Part shown: positions 1 through 13,200 of the stretch, piece by piece
How positions within the stretch are numbered: position 1 is the stretch's first letter
Layout: the number at the start of each line of letters is the position of its first letter
Assembly: GCF_017591425.1 (NCBI RefSeq)
Contig: NW_024465421.1
Coordinates: 24,441,001 to 24,505,000 of the forward strand
Direction: 5' to 3'
DNA: 64,000 nucleotides
Origin: Ochotona curzoniae
Taxonomy: Eukaryota; Chordata; Mammalia; Lagomorpha; Ochotonidae
The notes under the pieces: generated by a model
What the model was told of the DNA's origin: nothing
Databases searched by the model: none
Seen by the model: only the letters and a program-made list of their open reading frames with translations
Made by a program: the position numbers and the translations under genes

Positions 1-1200
1 TGGCTGTGCAGTGTGTGCAGTGTGGGGGTATAGGGACCAGGGATATCCCTGCAGTGTAAGGCTGTAGGGGGCAGGATGGCCCCACAGTGTGTGCAGTGTA
101 GGAGTGGAGGGACAGAGATGAGCCACAGCGTGGTGTGCTGGTGCTCTGGGTTGTTGAGGACCGAGGTGTTTGCTGTTGATGAGCTTGGTGAAGGCTGCCC
201 TACAGCACTGGTCAGGCTGGGCCAGGCTGGGCTGGGTTGCTGTGTGTGAGGTGTTGCCAAGCACGTGGTCTCTGGGCTGGTGGAGTCCTTGTTCAGGACA
301 GCCTTGGTGCATAGCACCCAGCACCTGAAGGTCTTCTCTTCCATGAGGGCTTGTGGTTTGGTCAGTTGCCGTGTGTCACATGATTCCTTAGCAGAAAGAT
401 ATATTTATATGTTAATTTTATTGTTTGCAAAACCTTTTCTGATCTTCAGAGGGTGCTTTCTGAGCAGGCGTCTGACCTGCTTGCTACTCTGGCTGTTGCT
501 GCCAGTGGCCTGCCACGCGCATCCTGGAGGTGGCCAGGGTGGTCTCTGGCTGCGTCTCCCTTGGTCCCCCTCGGGTGGGCATTTGTCTGCCTCCTGCTAT
601 CTCTGGGACGAACTTCTGCTGCCAGTTGGCCGTGTGCAGAGCTGAGTAACCTTGTAGGGTTGCCTGTGGCAAGCTGCCGATGGCCTCTGTGTGTGGGTGC
701 TACTGAAGGCTGCTCAGGTGGTCAGTTGTACGTGTGGCAAGGTCTCCCACTTGACAGAAAACTGACAGAAAATTGTGGCATGGGGACGGGGGACCTGGAG
801 GAGACCTCCCTGCCTGAGGGTTTTCATGAGTCACCCACGCTGATAGGGCTGGAACTGCAAGCTTCCTGCCCCTGGACCCCGTCCTTGGCTGGCTGCAGAG
901 TGATAGGCACAGGGAGTGGCTCCCCCTGTGTCTTGGGGACCCCTCACTGTGAGACCCCTGCAGTTGTGCCTTTTATAGGGGTTGTTGGCATGTGGAGCAA
1001 ATCTCATGTAGAGACTGACTGTTTCAAGGCACATCCAGGCTGTGGCCCTGAGCGGGCGAGTGGGTGGGCAGGCAGGCGGGTGCCTGGAGCCCCCGGTCCT
1101 AACCCTTGTCCTCTTGATGGTTTCAACAGGACAACCTGACACACGGAGCTGTAAGTACTGATGTGTTAGGGTGCATCGCTCCCTGTCCCTTGCCGCACAG
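1..1200 (+). other. AXIN1 intron upstream of the first coding exon
   Basis: Non-coding sequence with no confident repeat. The first 130 bases are rich in GTGTGCAGTGTG-like words that may be the end of a degenerate tandem array. The acceptor CTTGCCGCACAG ends at 1200. Confidence 0.5.
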
Positions 1201-1209
1201 AGTCTCAAA

Positions 1210-4200
1210 ATGAGTGTCCAGGAACAGGGCTTCCCCTTGGACCTCGGCACAAGCTTTACCGAAGACGCCCCCCGGCCTCCGGTGCCTGGTGAGGAGGGAG
1301 AGCTGGTGTCCACAGACCCAAGGCCTGGCAGCCACGGCTTCTGCTCCGGGAAAGGTGCTGGTGTTAGAGGGGAGACCTCGACGGCCACCCCAAGGCGCTC
1401 GGACCTGGACTTGGGGTATGAGCCCGAGGGCAGCGCATCCCCCACCCCACCATACCTGAAGTGGGCTGAGTCCCTGCACTCGCTGCTCGATGACCAGGAT
1501 GGGATCAGCCTGTTCCGGACTTTCCTTAGGCGTGAGGGCTGTGCCGACCTGCTGGACTTCTGGTTCGCCTGCAGCGGCTTCAGGAAACTGGAGCCCTGTG
1601 ATGCAAACGAAGAGAAGAGGCTGAAGCTAGCCAGGGCCATCTACCGCAGGTACATCCTGGACACCAGTGGTGTCGTGTCCCGGCAAACTAAGCCGGCCAC
1701 CAAGAGCTTCATAAAAGACTGCATCATGAAGCAGCAGATCGACCCTGCCACGTTTGATCAAGCCCAGACCGAAATCCAGTCCACCATGGAGGAGAACACC
1801 TATCCTTCGTTCCTCAAGTCTGACATCTACCTGGAGTACACGCGGACAGGCTCGGAGAGCCCGAAGGCTTGCAGTGAGCAGAGCTCGGGGTCAGGGGCAG
1901 GCAAGGGCGTCTCTGGGTACCTGCCCACCCTGAATGAAGACGAGGAGTGGCAGTGTGAGCACGGCACTGAGGCGGAGGCTGGGGACCCCGCTCCTGCCAG
2001 CAGGCTCACCCAGAAGCTGCTGCTGGAGACAGCGGCCCCCCGGGCTGCCTCCGGTCGGCGCTACAGCGAAGGCCGCGAGTTCAGGTGAGTCAGCACAAGG
2101 TGACTGCCTGGGTCTCCCTCGGGCACCTGGAGAAGGAGCGAGGCATAGGTGTTGGTGATGTGTGATGCTTCCCCGTGTCCAAGTGGAGCTTCTTAAGGTG
2201 TCTAATGTTGGCTGAGAATTGGGGCTGTGGAAGTCATTAGGAACACTGGGATCTTGGGGGTCCTTCGGACAGGTGTGGTCGAACCCACCAGGCCTGTGCA
2301 CCTGTGTGTCCAGGGCATGGAGTCATCTGCTGGAGTGGAAACTTCATGTTTAGGAAGAGGAGCGGACGTACTGACGTGCAGTTCCCTTCCAGGATCCTTC
2401 TAGAAGCTGAGAAACGATGCAGGAGACCTTGGTGGGTGGCAGGTTGTTGGAGCACTTTGAAGATTTATTTATTTTTGTTAGAAAGACAGATTTACGGAGA
2501 GAAGGAGAGACAAAGAAAAAGATCTTCCGTCTGCTGGTTCACTAAATGGCTACACCGGCCAGAGCTGAGCTGATCCAAGGCCAGCAGCCAGGAGCCTCTC
2601 TGGGGTCTCCAGGTGGGTGCAGGGTCCAAGTCCTTGGGCAGTCTTCATCCTCAACTGCTTTCCCAGGCCACAAGCAGGGAGCTGGATGGGAAGTGGAGCA
2701 ACCAGGACACAAATTTGCACTCATATGGGATCCCGGTGCATTTAAGATGAGGATTTAGCCATTGTGTGTCGTGCTGGGCCCTCATTGGAGCACTCTGACA
2801 ACTTACTGTCACTGTGCATGGGGTCCCAGGACCAGATAACTCTTCCTGCCAGCTAAGTGTGCTGGAATGGCTGGCAGGGGCGTTTTCATGAAGTGCAGGG
2901 TTTTCTGGCTATCTACTGTGGTCACCCATGGATGTCCTGGCTGTCTGCTGTGTGTTACAGTTTTGGAACTGGTGTCCTTTTATTCTCCATAATCTCTCTG
3001 TTTATTGGAAGTTATTTGGTTACCGCTCACATGTATTCCACTGGAGTCGTTGGCTTCCAGAACTTGCAAAGTTTGGCGTGTGTGTGTGTATGTGTCCCCT
3101 GGTGATTTCATCAAGAGTCTGAGGATGTGTTCGCTTGTGGAGACTGTCCTGTGCTGTCGCCATGCACTCGGAGATCCCTTCAAGCTCACCGCAGCAGAGC
3201 AGTTGGCTACTTGCTAAAAAATGCAGCAAGTTTGGGTGTTTTAGTAGGCCTGCCTGCATTGTGGTGTAACAGGTTAAGCCAGTTCAGGTTCTGCTTTCCA
3301 TCTAGCCCCGTGCTAATGCACCTGGGAGATGGGGGCAGATGGCTCAAGGACTTGGGCCCTGCCCCCCTGTGGGAGTCCTGGCTCCTGGCTTCAGCTCAGC
3401 CCAGCCCTGGCTGCTGAGGCCCTTTGCCCAGTGCCTCTGCAATGGAAGATCTCTTTCTTTCCCTCCCTTCTCTGTTTCCCTCTGTCTTCTGTTTAGGGGA
3501 ACCAGGATTGAAGCCAGGGTGCCCTGATGTGGGTTGCAGGTGTCTGTTTCCTTGGGTCGTGGTCTGCTGCTTTCCCCATGCCACTGTCAGGAAGATGGAT
3601 TAGAAGTGGCTCCTGTGAGATGTCAGCGTCACAGGTGGTGCCTCAACTCTCTATGCCACGCTACTGGCCCCATGAAGAATACATCTTTTTCTTAAATGGA
3701 ATTATGAAGGAATTTAATTCCTCACAATGCATTTATTTATTTATTTATTAAGTATTTATTTGTTTTTATTGCAAAATAGGGTAAGCAGAGGAGAGACAGA
3801 GAAGATCTTTCGTTTGATGATTCACTCCCCAAGCAGTCTCAACGGCTGTAGCTGAGCCGATCCAAAGTCAGGAGCCAGGAATCTCCTCCAGGTCTCCCAG
3901 GCGGGTGCAGGGTCCCAAGGCTTTGGGCCGTATTGCTTTCGCAGGCCACAAGCAGGGAGCTGGATGGGAAGTGGAGCTGCCAGGATTAGAACCGGCGCCC
4001 ATGTGGGATCCTGGTGCATGCAAGGTGAAAAATTAGCCACTAGACTACCATGCTGGTGCAATTAATGTATTTTTTGAAAGTTATATGTTTGAGAGAGAGT
4101 CAGGATTCTTGTTTCTGGCAGCTCATCCCTCACGTGCCTGCAGTTGTTGGACTGGCTAGTTAAAAATGAAAACAAAAACAGAATGGCATCAGCCTAGCCT

Positions 4201-7200
4201 GATGGCTGAGTGGCTAAATCTTCACTGTATACGTCAGAATCCCATATGGGTGCCAGTTTGTGTCTCAGCTGCTCCACTTCTCATCCAGCTCCCTGCTTGT
4301 GGTCTGGGAAAGCAGTCGAGGACAGTCCAGAGTTTTGGGACCCTGCACCTGCATGGGAGACCTGGAGGAAGTTCCTGGTTCCTGGCTTCGGACTGGCACA
4401 GCACCAGCCATTGTGGTTACTTGGGGAGTGAATCATTGGACGGAAGATCTTCCCCTCTGTCTCTTCTCTCTGTATATCTGACTTTGCAATAAAAATAAAT
4501 AAATCTTTAAAAAAGAAAAAAAAGCAGTGGGGATCACTGGGTCCCTCCAGAGTGCCGAGAGACTGGTCAGAATGCTGTGATGGAGGGGCCCAAGGAACCT
4601 GTCGAATTTTGGCATCACTGCCCTGGTGAACAGATGGCTTTGTTCCTGCCTTTTGGTAAAAACATTCCTTGGCTAGGGGTGCTCTGTTCCCAGGTTGCTC
4701 AGGAAAAGCTGGGTTTATCTCCTGATGGAGTATTTAATGAACTGCTTCAGGGTCTGGGTTCCATTTGCTTCCAGTTTCCTTTGAAATCTGGCTCCTGTAT
4801 GTAGCTTCTCTGTGCAAAGTTCACACCCATCAATCAGAAAGTGTTCCAGGGGCTGGCATTGTGGTACAGTAGGTAAAGCTGCCGCCTGCGACCCTGGCAT
4901 CCCACATATATCCTGGCTCCTCCACTCCCCATCCAGCTGTCTGCTATTGGCCTGGGATCAGCAGAGGGTGGCCCAAGTGCTTGGGCCCTGCACCCACGTA
5001 GCAGACTCGGATGGAGCTCCTGGGTTTGGCTTGGCCCAGCACTGGCTGTGGAGGTCACCTGGGAAGTGAGCCAGCGGGTGCAGAAGTCTGTGTGTCAGTC
5101 TCTTCATTTACCTGTGACTCTTGACTTGAAAGCTTGCTGCACTTTAACTCTTCGGTGGCTGTGTGCTGGCTGAGCCAGCTATTCCATCTGTGTGGGGGCA
5201 GCCGTGGTCTGTGTGGCTGAGCAGCGTTGACACAGTCAGGGCTTTGTAAGATGGTTGATGTGGACTGCACCTTCAGCATCCTCTGCCTCCCTTTGTGAAA
5301 CCAGTTTCCCTTTTGTAAACTGCTGTTTGCTTCAGGGTGTTGTTCGCATAGACTTTCCTGCCAGACCCCAGCACAGAGTGTGTGCTCTGCAGTGCAGCAG
5401 AGTCCATGTTGTCCTCACTGAGGTTCCTTTCAAACTGGTGTCTGTCATGCCTCCAAGGGAACCTTCTTTTTTGTTCTTGTTGTTTTTTAAAGATTTATTT
5501 ATTTATTCTTTATTGGAAAGTCAGATATATATAGAGAGAGGAGGAGAGACAGAGAGGAAGATCTCTCCAATGATTCACTCCCCAAGTGACCGCAACGGCC
5601 AGAGCTGTGCTGATCCGAAGCCAGGAGCCAGAAACTTCTTCCAGGTCTCCCATGCGGACTCAGGGTCCCAAGGCTTTGGGCCATCCTCGACTGCTTTCCC
5701 AGATCACAAGCAGGGAGCTGGATGGGAAATGAGGGTGCCAGGACATGAACCAGCACTCATGTGGGATCCCAGTGCATGCACAGTGAGGATTTAGCCGCTA
5801 GGCTACTGTGCCAGGCCTGGTGCAGAATTTTTAAAATCTGTGTAGTTGGGCCGGGCAGCATGGCCTAGTGGCTAAAGTCCTCGCCTTGAACACACCGGGA
5901 TCCCATATGGGCGCCGGTTCTAATTCCTGCAGCTCCACTTCCCATCCAGCTCCCTGCTTGTGGCCTGGGAAAGCAGTCGAGGATGGCCCAAGGCCGTGGG
6001 ACCCTGCACCCCTGTGGGAGACCTGGAAGAAGTTCCTGGTTCCCGGCTTTCGGTGAAGCACCGGCCATTGTGGCCACTTGTGGAGTGGATTGTTGGATGG
6101 ATGGAAGATCTTCCTCTCTGTCTCTCCTCCTCTCTGTGTATCTGATTTTGTAATAACAATAAATAAATCTTTAAAAAAAACCTGTGTGATTTTCTCATAA
6201 TATTTTTGTGAATTTGTGGATTTGAAACATTTTGAAATAAGCATTTGTGATGCCTGCCAGTTTCTTTGCCAAGACTGCCCTGGCTCTGTGGCTCTATATG
6301 AATTTTAGCATCGTGTTTTCTATTGAGGACAGCAAGCTGCAATCCAAAGTTACAGGAGAGCTTGGGGGTGATCGGCAGGCATGAGTCTGCCCAAGTCTGG
6401 CTCAGCCATCGCTGCTGTTGGCAGGACAGGAGGGCCGGCTGCACTTGGTTTATGCTAGCTGTGAACAGGTGTGCATGGCCACACAATCCACACTACAGAG
6501 CAGCACGCCCGGGGAAGGCACAGTGTCCACACCACAGGACGGCACGCCCAGGGGAAGGCGCAGTGTCCACACTGCAGAGCAGCACGCCCAGGGAAGGCAC
6601 AGTGTCCACACTATAGGACAGCATGCCCAGGGGAAGGCACAGTGTCCACACTGCAGGACAGCATACCCAGGGGAGGGTAGTACAGTGTCTACACCACAGA
6701 GCACAGAAATTTCAACTGGGTCTCCCATGTGGGTTCATGATCCCAAGACTTTGGGCCGTCCTCCACTGCTGTCCACAAACAGGGAGCTGGATGGGAAGTG
6801 GAGCATCTGGTCATGAGCTGTATCCATATGGGATGTAGGTATACCATAACACTGGTCCCTTAGCAGTTGACTGCCTGCAGTTATGGCCTGAGGGCTACTG
6901 ACTTTGTAGTACATGATGGCTGTGGGCTTGGTCATTGGGTCCATAATAGAACCCAGGCTCCGTGCAGTGTGGTGTGACCCCAGGCAGGTGGTGCACTCAG
7001 CATTTCTTCTGGGGCCATGTGGTCTCGGGAGCAGGTGCAGATTTGCAGTCTACCAGGAGGTTGTTGCTGGTGGGCACACACAGGGACCATTGCTTGCCCT
7101 GTCCTCTCTGCATGGTCTCTGGTCGACCTTGCTTGAAGGAAGAGCCTGTACCCACCTCTCAGTGCCTGTGGCTTTCCTCAGCGGCGTCCCTCAGTCCTTT

Positions 7201-10200
7201 GCATTTTATCTGCTTCATTCTCCAGCTGTGTGCAGAACCACTGTGACTCCTGGTTCCCCCTGATGGGAGTCAGTTACCAGGGTGTGCATTAGCAGGAAAC
7301 TGGACCTGGGTGGGACATCCCACATAGTGGCGTAGCTTGCTCCAGACCCCTCACTGGATGTTGCTGGAATCTGCTGACAAGTCCCTTATCTTGGGTGCTT
7401 TCCTTCATTGGGTCTGTGATCACCCTGGCCCGTTTCTGTCTCCTGGTTCTCTCTGTTCCATATGGTTGATTCTGGGCATGAGTGGGGAGCTCTGTGTAGG
7501 TTTGGCTGTTCAGCCTCTTCACTGTGGACTGTGAAGAGTGGACTGTGTACTGTGAACCCACCTGCCCTCCTCCTTGGAGGAGGTGAGGACTGTGTGAGCA
7601 CTGCCATGGGGCAGGAGACACATGCCTGAAGCCCAGCCATGTCCTCAGCTTGGCCTTCTGGGACGCCACCTAAACCGTTTCCTGGGTGCCAAAGCGCCTT
7701 CCTTGGAAGTGGGCCTGAATTGGAGGTGGGAACATGATTGTGGCTTCCCTCCCATCTGCCGTCAGCTGTGGGTCCAGGCTTGCGTAGTGGCCAGGGTGTG
7801 GACTGCTTTGGCTGCCCTAGACCCACCTGCCCTCCTCGTGAGGGGAAGATCGTTCTGGCTGTGTGGTCTGAGGGCTGGTGCTTTCCATGACTGTCTGCTC
7901 CAGGGACTGTGTCCTGAGTTGGGCCTGGGGGACTGAGCTGGCTGAGACCCACGTGTGTCCGTACAGGTTTCTGCCCAGTTCTCACATGGTCCTGTTGTGT
8001 GGGTGAGGACCTGAGGCTCCAGATGCTGTGTGCTAACTCCTGGCTGTTGCCCCGGCCCTCAGCACCTAGGTCAGAAGGCCGGAGCTTAGCTTCTGAAGTC
8101 CATAAGAGCAGTGGCTGCCGGCACAGCTCCAGCCTGTGGGCTGCTTGGAGGCTGCTCCTGGTGGGTGCTACTCCGTAGTCCACAGACCCCAGCCTCTTGG
8201 CTCAGGGATGGTACTGAATCTTTCACCTTGGACTCTCACTGCCATGAGTTCACTGGGCAGGTGCATGCTGCCCCATGCTGGACTGTAGGCCAGGCACCAT
8301 AGTGACTGGTCAGCCATCTGGGCTGAGCAGCGTCTGTCCTGTTGAACACTCAGAGGAGAGACCCCTGTGGCTCTCAGAGTGGCTGGACTGCTCTGTCAGC
8401 GGGTGCCCATGGCCTCCCACTACCTGGAGAGCCGTCTCCCTCCTCTGAGCATGAGGCTGAGGGGTGTAGGCAGGTCAGGGTTTGAGGCTGTTTGCTCGTG
8501 GTGCTTCCAGTGACCAAAGGCCGCCCAGCTGGGCAGCTTGCTTCTCATCCAAGGAGACTGCTGCTATCCTTGAGTGCCCCTAACTGTGCTCTAGTCTGGT
8601 GTTCATGAGAAAGGCCTGAAGTCTCTTGCCTTTAGCAGTCTGTTAAGGGAAGTGGTGGGATAGCTATAGATCCCTAAGGAGTAGCGTTTTCTCATCCTCC
8701 AGTGTGGAGTCCGTGGCCCTGTGCCGAGCGCTGCTGCTGCCTCCTGCCCTGTAGGAGCTGTCACTGGGTGTTACTCCTGACAATGAGCTGAGGTGGTCAA
8801 GCACCCACCTGGGTACAGGTAGTGTCTGAGAAGCCCTAGAGGACGTGCTATGTGGGCAGGGACAGAGCAGGTATGGACTGCAGGGAGGCCGAGACAAGCA
8901 CATGGTGATGAGTCAGCGAGGGACAGGTTGGCCAAAGGTGACCAGATGTGAGTCTCCTGACGTGTTTGCTGGGGACGTGTTTGTGGGTGGAGCAGGATCA
9001 CCAGAGGGCAGGGCAGGGCCACCAGCATGTAGCTAGGGTGTCACACTCTTGAGCTGAAGGCCTTCCTTGGTGGACAGGTGGATTGCAGGGTACTCCATGG
9101 CCTGCGGACACTTCTGAGTGATGACCACATGGACAGGAGGGCTGACTCTGAAAGTACTGTGAACCCAACGCTCAAACTGTCACCTCTTCCTTCTAGTCAG
9201 GAGGTGTGGGACTGGGTGTCTTCACCAGATGGCCCTTGTCCCCAAGGAGATGTGATTGTCAGAGGGCTCTTCCTGGGTGGAACTCTGGGAGTTTTGCTGT
9301 GAGATAGAAACTGAGTTCAGAGGCAAGAGCAGACTGTATGCCGACTGCTGTCGGCCCCCAGCCCCGGAGCAGGGTGCTTGCTGGCTATTGTGGGGACCCC
9401 AGCCCTGGAGCAGGGTGCTGGCTGCTGTCGGGCACTACATGTGGTATTAGCCAATAGGATTGAGACATTGGGGTGTGTTCTGCGGTGAGCATCAGCTGAC
9501 ACTGCCTGGTAGGCCTTCCTGTCATATTTAATTTTTATTTTCAAGACTTATTTAAAAGGTAGATTTACAGAGAGGAGATACAGAGAAAAAGATCTGTCTG
9601 CTGGTTCCCTCTCCAAGTGGCTAGAACAGCAGGCGCTAAGCTGAGCTGAAGCCAGGAGCCAAGAGCTTCGTCTGGGTCTCTCGAGTGGGTGCAGGGTCCA
9701 AAAACTATGGTCCGTATTCTGTTTCCAGGCCAAAAGTAGGGAAGTGAAGCAGCCGACACGAACCGGTGCGCATTTGGGATCCCAGCACATGTAGTGCAAG
9801 GAGTTAACCACTGGGTCATCATGCCAGGCCCAGCAGGCTATTTGTTTTTTTTTTTTTTAATATTTATTTATTTTTTATTACAAAGTCAGATACACAGAGA
9901 GGAGGAGAGACAGAGAGGAAGATCTTCCATCCATCCAACAATTCACTCCACAAGTGGCCACAATGGCCGGTGCTTCACTGAAAGCTGGGAACCAGGAACT
10001 TCTTCCAGGTCTCCCACGTGGGTGCAGGGTCCCACGGCCTTGGGCCATCCTCGACTGCTTTCCCAGGCCACAAGCAGGGAGCTGGATGGGAAGTGGAGCT
10101 GCCGGGATTAGAACTGGCGCCCATATGGGATCCCGGTGTGTTCAAGGCGAGGACTTTAGCCGCTAGGCCACGGCGCTGGGCCCTGGCAGGCTGTGTTTTT

Positions 10201-13200
10201 AAGGTGCTGAGTGTTTTCTGGTCCTGCATGGCTGCCTTTTTGTGTAGAGCCTCCTGTCCCTAGCCTTCATGTCCATCAGGCCAGTCCGTTGACACCTGCT
10301 GAGGAAGTGGGGCCCTGCACCCCCTTGCTGCTCTCCTGTGCTGACCCCCGCTCAGCTGGCCATTTGGGGCATTTTGCCTTAGGGCTGGTTTCCTAGTGAC
10401 TTTGTGCAGAGTGCCTCTGTTGGCAGTAGCAGATGGGAAGGGCTCAGTGGGACATGATGACAAACCACAGCGTTACAGCATCCCAGCTGCTCATGAGTCC
10501 CCAAAGTGGGGTCTGAGCAGATCTGCCCACCTGTCAGGACATCCAACCTGAAGCCAACCAGCTGCCCTGCAAAACTTAGTTGAGCCAAGCTCTGGCTGCC
10601 ACTGGCTTCCAAGACCCATTTGCACAATGGGGCTCTGAGGCTGGGAGTGGATGGTGCTGGTGTGTGGAGTTTGTGGTGTGAGCTGGGGGAGAGGTCTGGG
10701 AGCTGCCCTGCACTCAGGGGTGTGCCCTCTGCTGGTGGCTCTGGTGAATTGCATGCCTGGAAATGGCCGGCTCCCAGCAACACAGTGGCTTTGTTGGAGG
10801 GAAGCCGTCCTCACTTGTATCTGCATTCCAGGCAAGCCAGCCTGTCCGTCCGCGCAGTCGGAGCTGCTGGCAGTCTGAACTTCACAGTCACCCCTACCTG
10901 TGGGCAGCTGTGGGAACTAATGAGGGCCGAGATGTCTGTGCCCCCAGCAGAGCTCCTCAAGTTGACTGAACTGGCTCCTCCTCTCAGCTGCTTGTGCCTT
11001 GTGGACCCTGCAAACAGTGGTTCTTGCCCCCACATATGAGGTCGGAGTTCCCAGCTCCTATCTGGGGCCTGATCCAGGTCCAATCACTGGGCACCCCCTT
11101 GAGCCATATGAATTCCAGCAGGAGAGTTCTAGGATGGTACTTCAGTGACTCATCTTGGGAGCACAATCCTGAGGCTTCTGCAGGATATTATGCATGACTG
11201 CAGGATTCCTTCTGGGAATGTCAGAGGAGCATGTGGCCATGAACATGCTGTGGTCTGTCTTCCACTCACCCGTGGAAGCATGTGATGGCTGTTACAGATG
11301 AAGTTACTATCAGATTTGTTTGCTTGTTGATTTTATTTGAAAGTTAGAGAAGCACTTATATTCAAAGAGAGCACCCGTCCCCTGGCTTCCCCCAGGTACC
11401 ATAGGGCCAGGGCTAGGCTCCACTGAGCTGGGACCCTAGAACTTGGTCAGGTCTCCCACAAGGGTATTGGGGATTCTCCCCAGGGGGAGTGGAGCCAGGA
11501 CTGGAACCAAGAAGATGTGAAAGACTTGCCCCTTGTGTGTGTGTTATGTGAACTCATGCTTTGCACTTTCCGGGATCTGTGTTGGAGAATGTTAGCTAGG
11601 CTGAGGCAGCAGCTGCCTGTGTGTTTTTTGTTTTTTTTTTTTAAACAAACTTTTCCAGAGTGGTTTTCATGTTGTATATCCCATTGATTGTGGCAGGAGT
11701 GAGCCAGTTTTCCCACATTCTGCCAGCACTTTGCGGTTTTCTTTTTCACTTTGGACTTGGTCAGCTTTGTAGTTGTGCACTAGTGGGTCAAAGACTCATC
11801 GTACTGCAGATGGTTTGTGTGCTTATTGCCATTTGAGAAAGTGGAAGCAGCAGGTGACACACATAGACTCCCCTTGAGCATGTCTCTGTGAAGTATGCCC
11901 CAGTAGAATCTGGAATTTTCAATTAAATGCTCAATTTTACTCATTTTTTTATTTATTTGAAAGGAGGAGACAGAGAGAGATCTCCCATTATTAATTCATT
12001 AACTTCCCAAAAGCCCACAGTAGCTAAGGCTGGGCCAGCCTGACGCTGGGAACCAGAAGCTCCACCCGCATGCCCCAGGCGGGCAGGAGCCAGTGTTCGC
12101 TGCCTTCCAGGTACATTAGCAGGGAGCTGGAGTTGCAGACCAGCGTCAGGGTCCCACAACCTCTCTTCTATTCAGCCTCCTGCTTGCAGCCTGGGAAAGC
12201 AGTAGAGGACGGTGGCCCAGCACCTTGGGACCCTGCAGCCGCATGGGAGACCAGAAAGAATCTCCTGGCTTCGGGTCGTCTTAGCTCTGTCCATTGCAGT
12301 CACCTGGGGAATGAACCAGTGGGCGATGGTTCCTCTCTCTCTTTTCCTCCCTGCTGCCTTCATTCTGTATAATGCTGCCTTTTGCATAAGAGTAAGTCTT
12401 TGAAGTAAAAATATGAGTGTCTTTGGAAAATAATATTCTGTGATACATAAAGAATGTAAAGTTGCAGGGTAATAGCCGTTTCCCTGCTGAGGAGGAGATG
12501 CAGATTACACACAGGGCCTGGTGGGTAGATGGCTTCTCAGGGCAACTGCCTGGCCCTCTGAAGGGTTGCTGGCTGGGTGGTGTGGTGGTGACAGCCTTTG
12601 GATGTCGCGGAGTGTTTTTTCCCTTGTAAGAGACCCTGAGCAGGGTTTTGGTCCCACACTGCAGCCTCTGGGCATTCTTCTATGGGCGTCCGAAACCCTA
12701 GCACCAGATCTATTCTTATGAAAGACCCTGCTTCTGTGTAGTGCAGCCACATGCTTCCAAGGACCAAGGCCAGGAGCCACCCTGCAAGGGCTTGAGCACC
12801 CATGGGGAGATGGCCCTGCCTGCCAGCATACGGAACAGGCTGCCTACGTACCCTCCGGGGGCGGGGGAGCTGACATTTGTGCATGCCCATTCCATCTAGT
12901 AAAAGGATTTTTTCTTGTGTGGAAGGAGTCAAGGCATTCTAGAAGGTTCTCTTCCACAGGTGGATGTATCTGTAAGAGGCCCTGTTAGGCAGGCCAGGTG
13001 TAGGTGTTGCCTGGGAGTCAGTCATCCCACCTGTCGTGCCTGGCTTCACTCCAGCACCTTGTCGCGTGCTAGTGGACAGCCCGGGACGGCCCTCAGACCA
13101 TATCCCTGGATGGACCACCTGACCATCGAAGGCATTTAAGGAGTGAGCCAATGGGTGGAAGATATTCTCTGTCTCTCTCTTCCTCTCCTTCTCATCACTC

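Noticed and set aside
453..1139. 228-aa plus-strand open frame upstream of AXIN1 exon 2
   Set aside because: Ends before the AXIN1 acceptor, is not in frame with it and has no recognisable similarity; treated as intron.
1171..1209. Upstream in-frame ATG extending AXIN1 by 13 residues
   Set aside because: It lies on the intron side of the CACAG acceptor at 1200, so it is not in the spliced mRNA; the conserved start is at 1210.
9954..10166. Recurring 60-90-aa open frames (for example MAGAS-, MGAGS-type peptides) at many sites
   Set aside because: All are translations of C-type SINE copies in either orientation.
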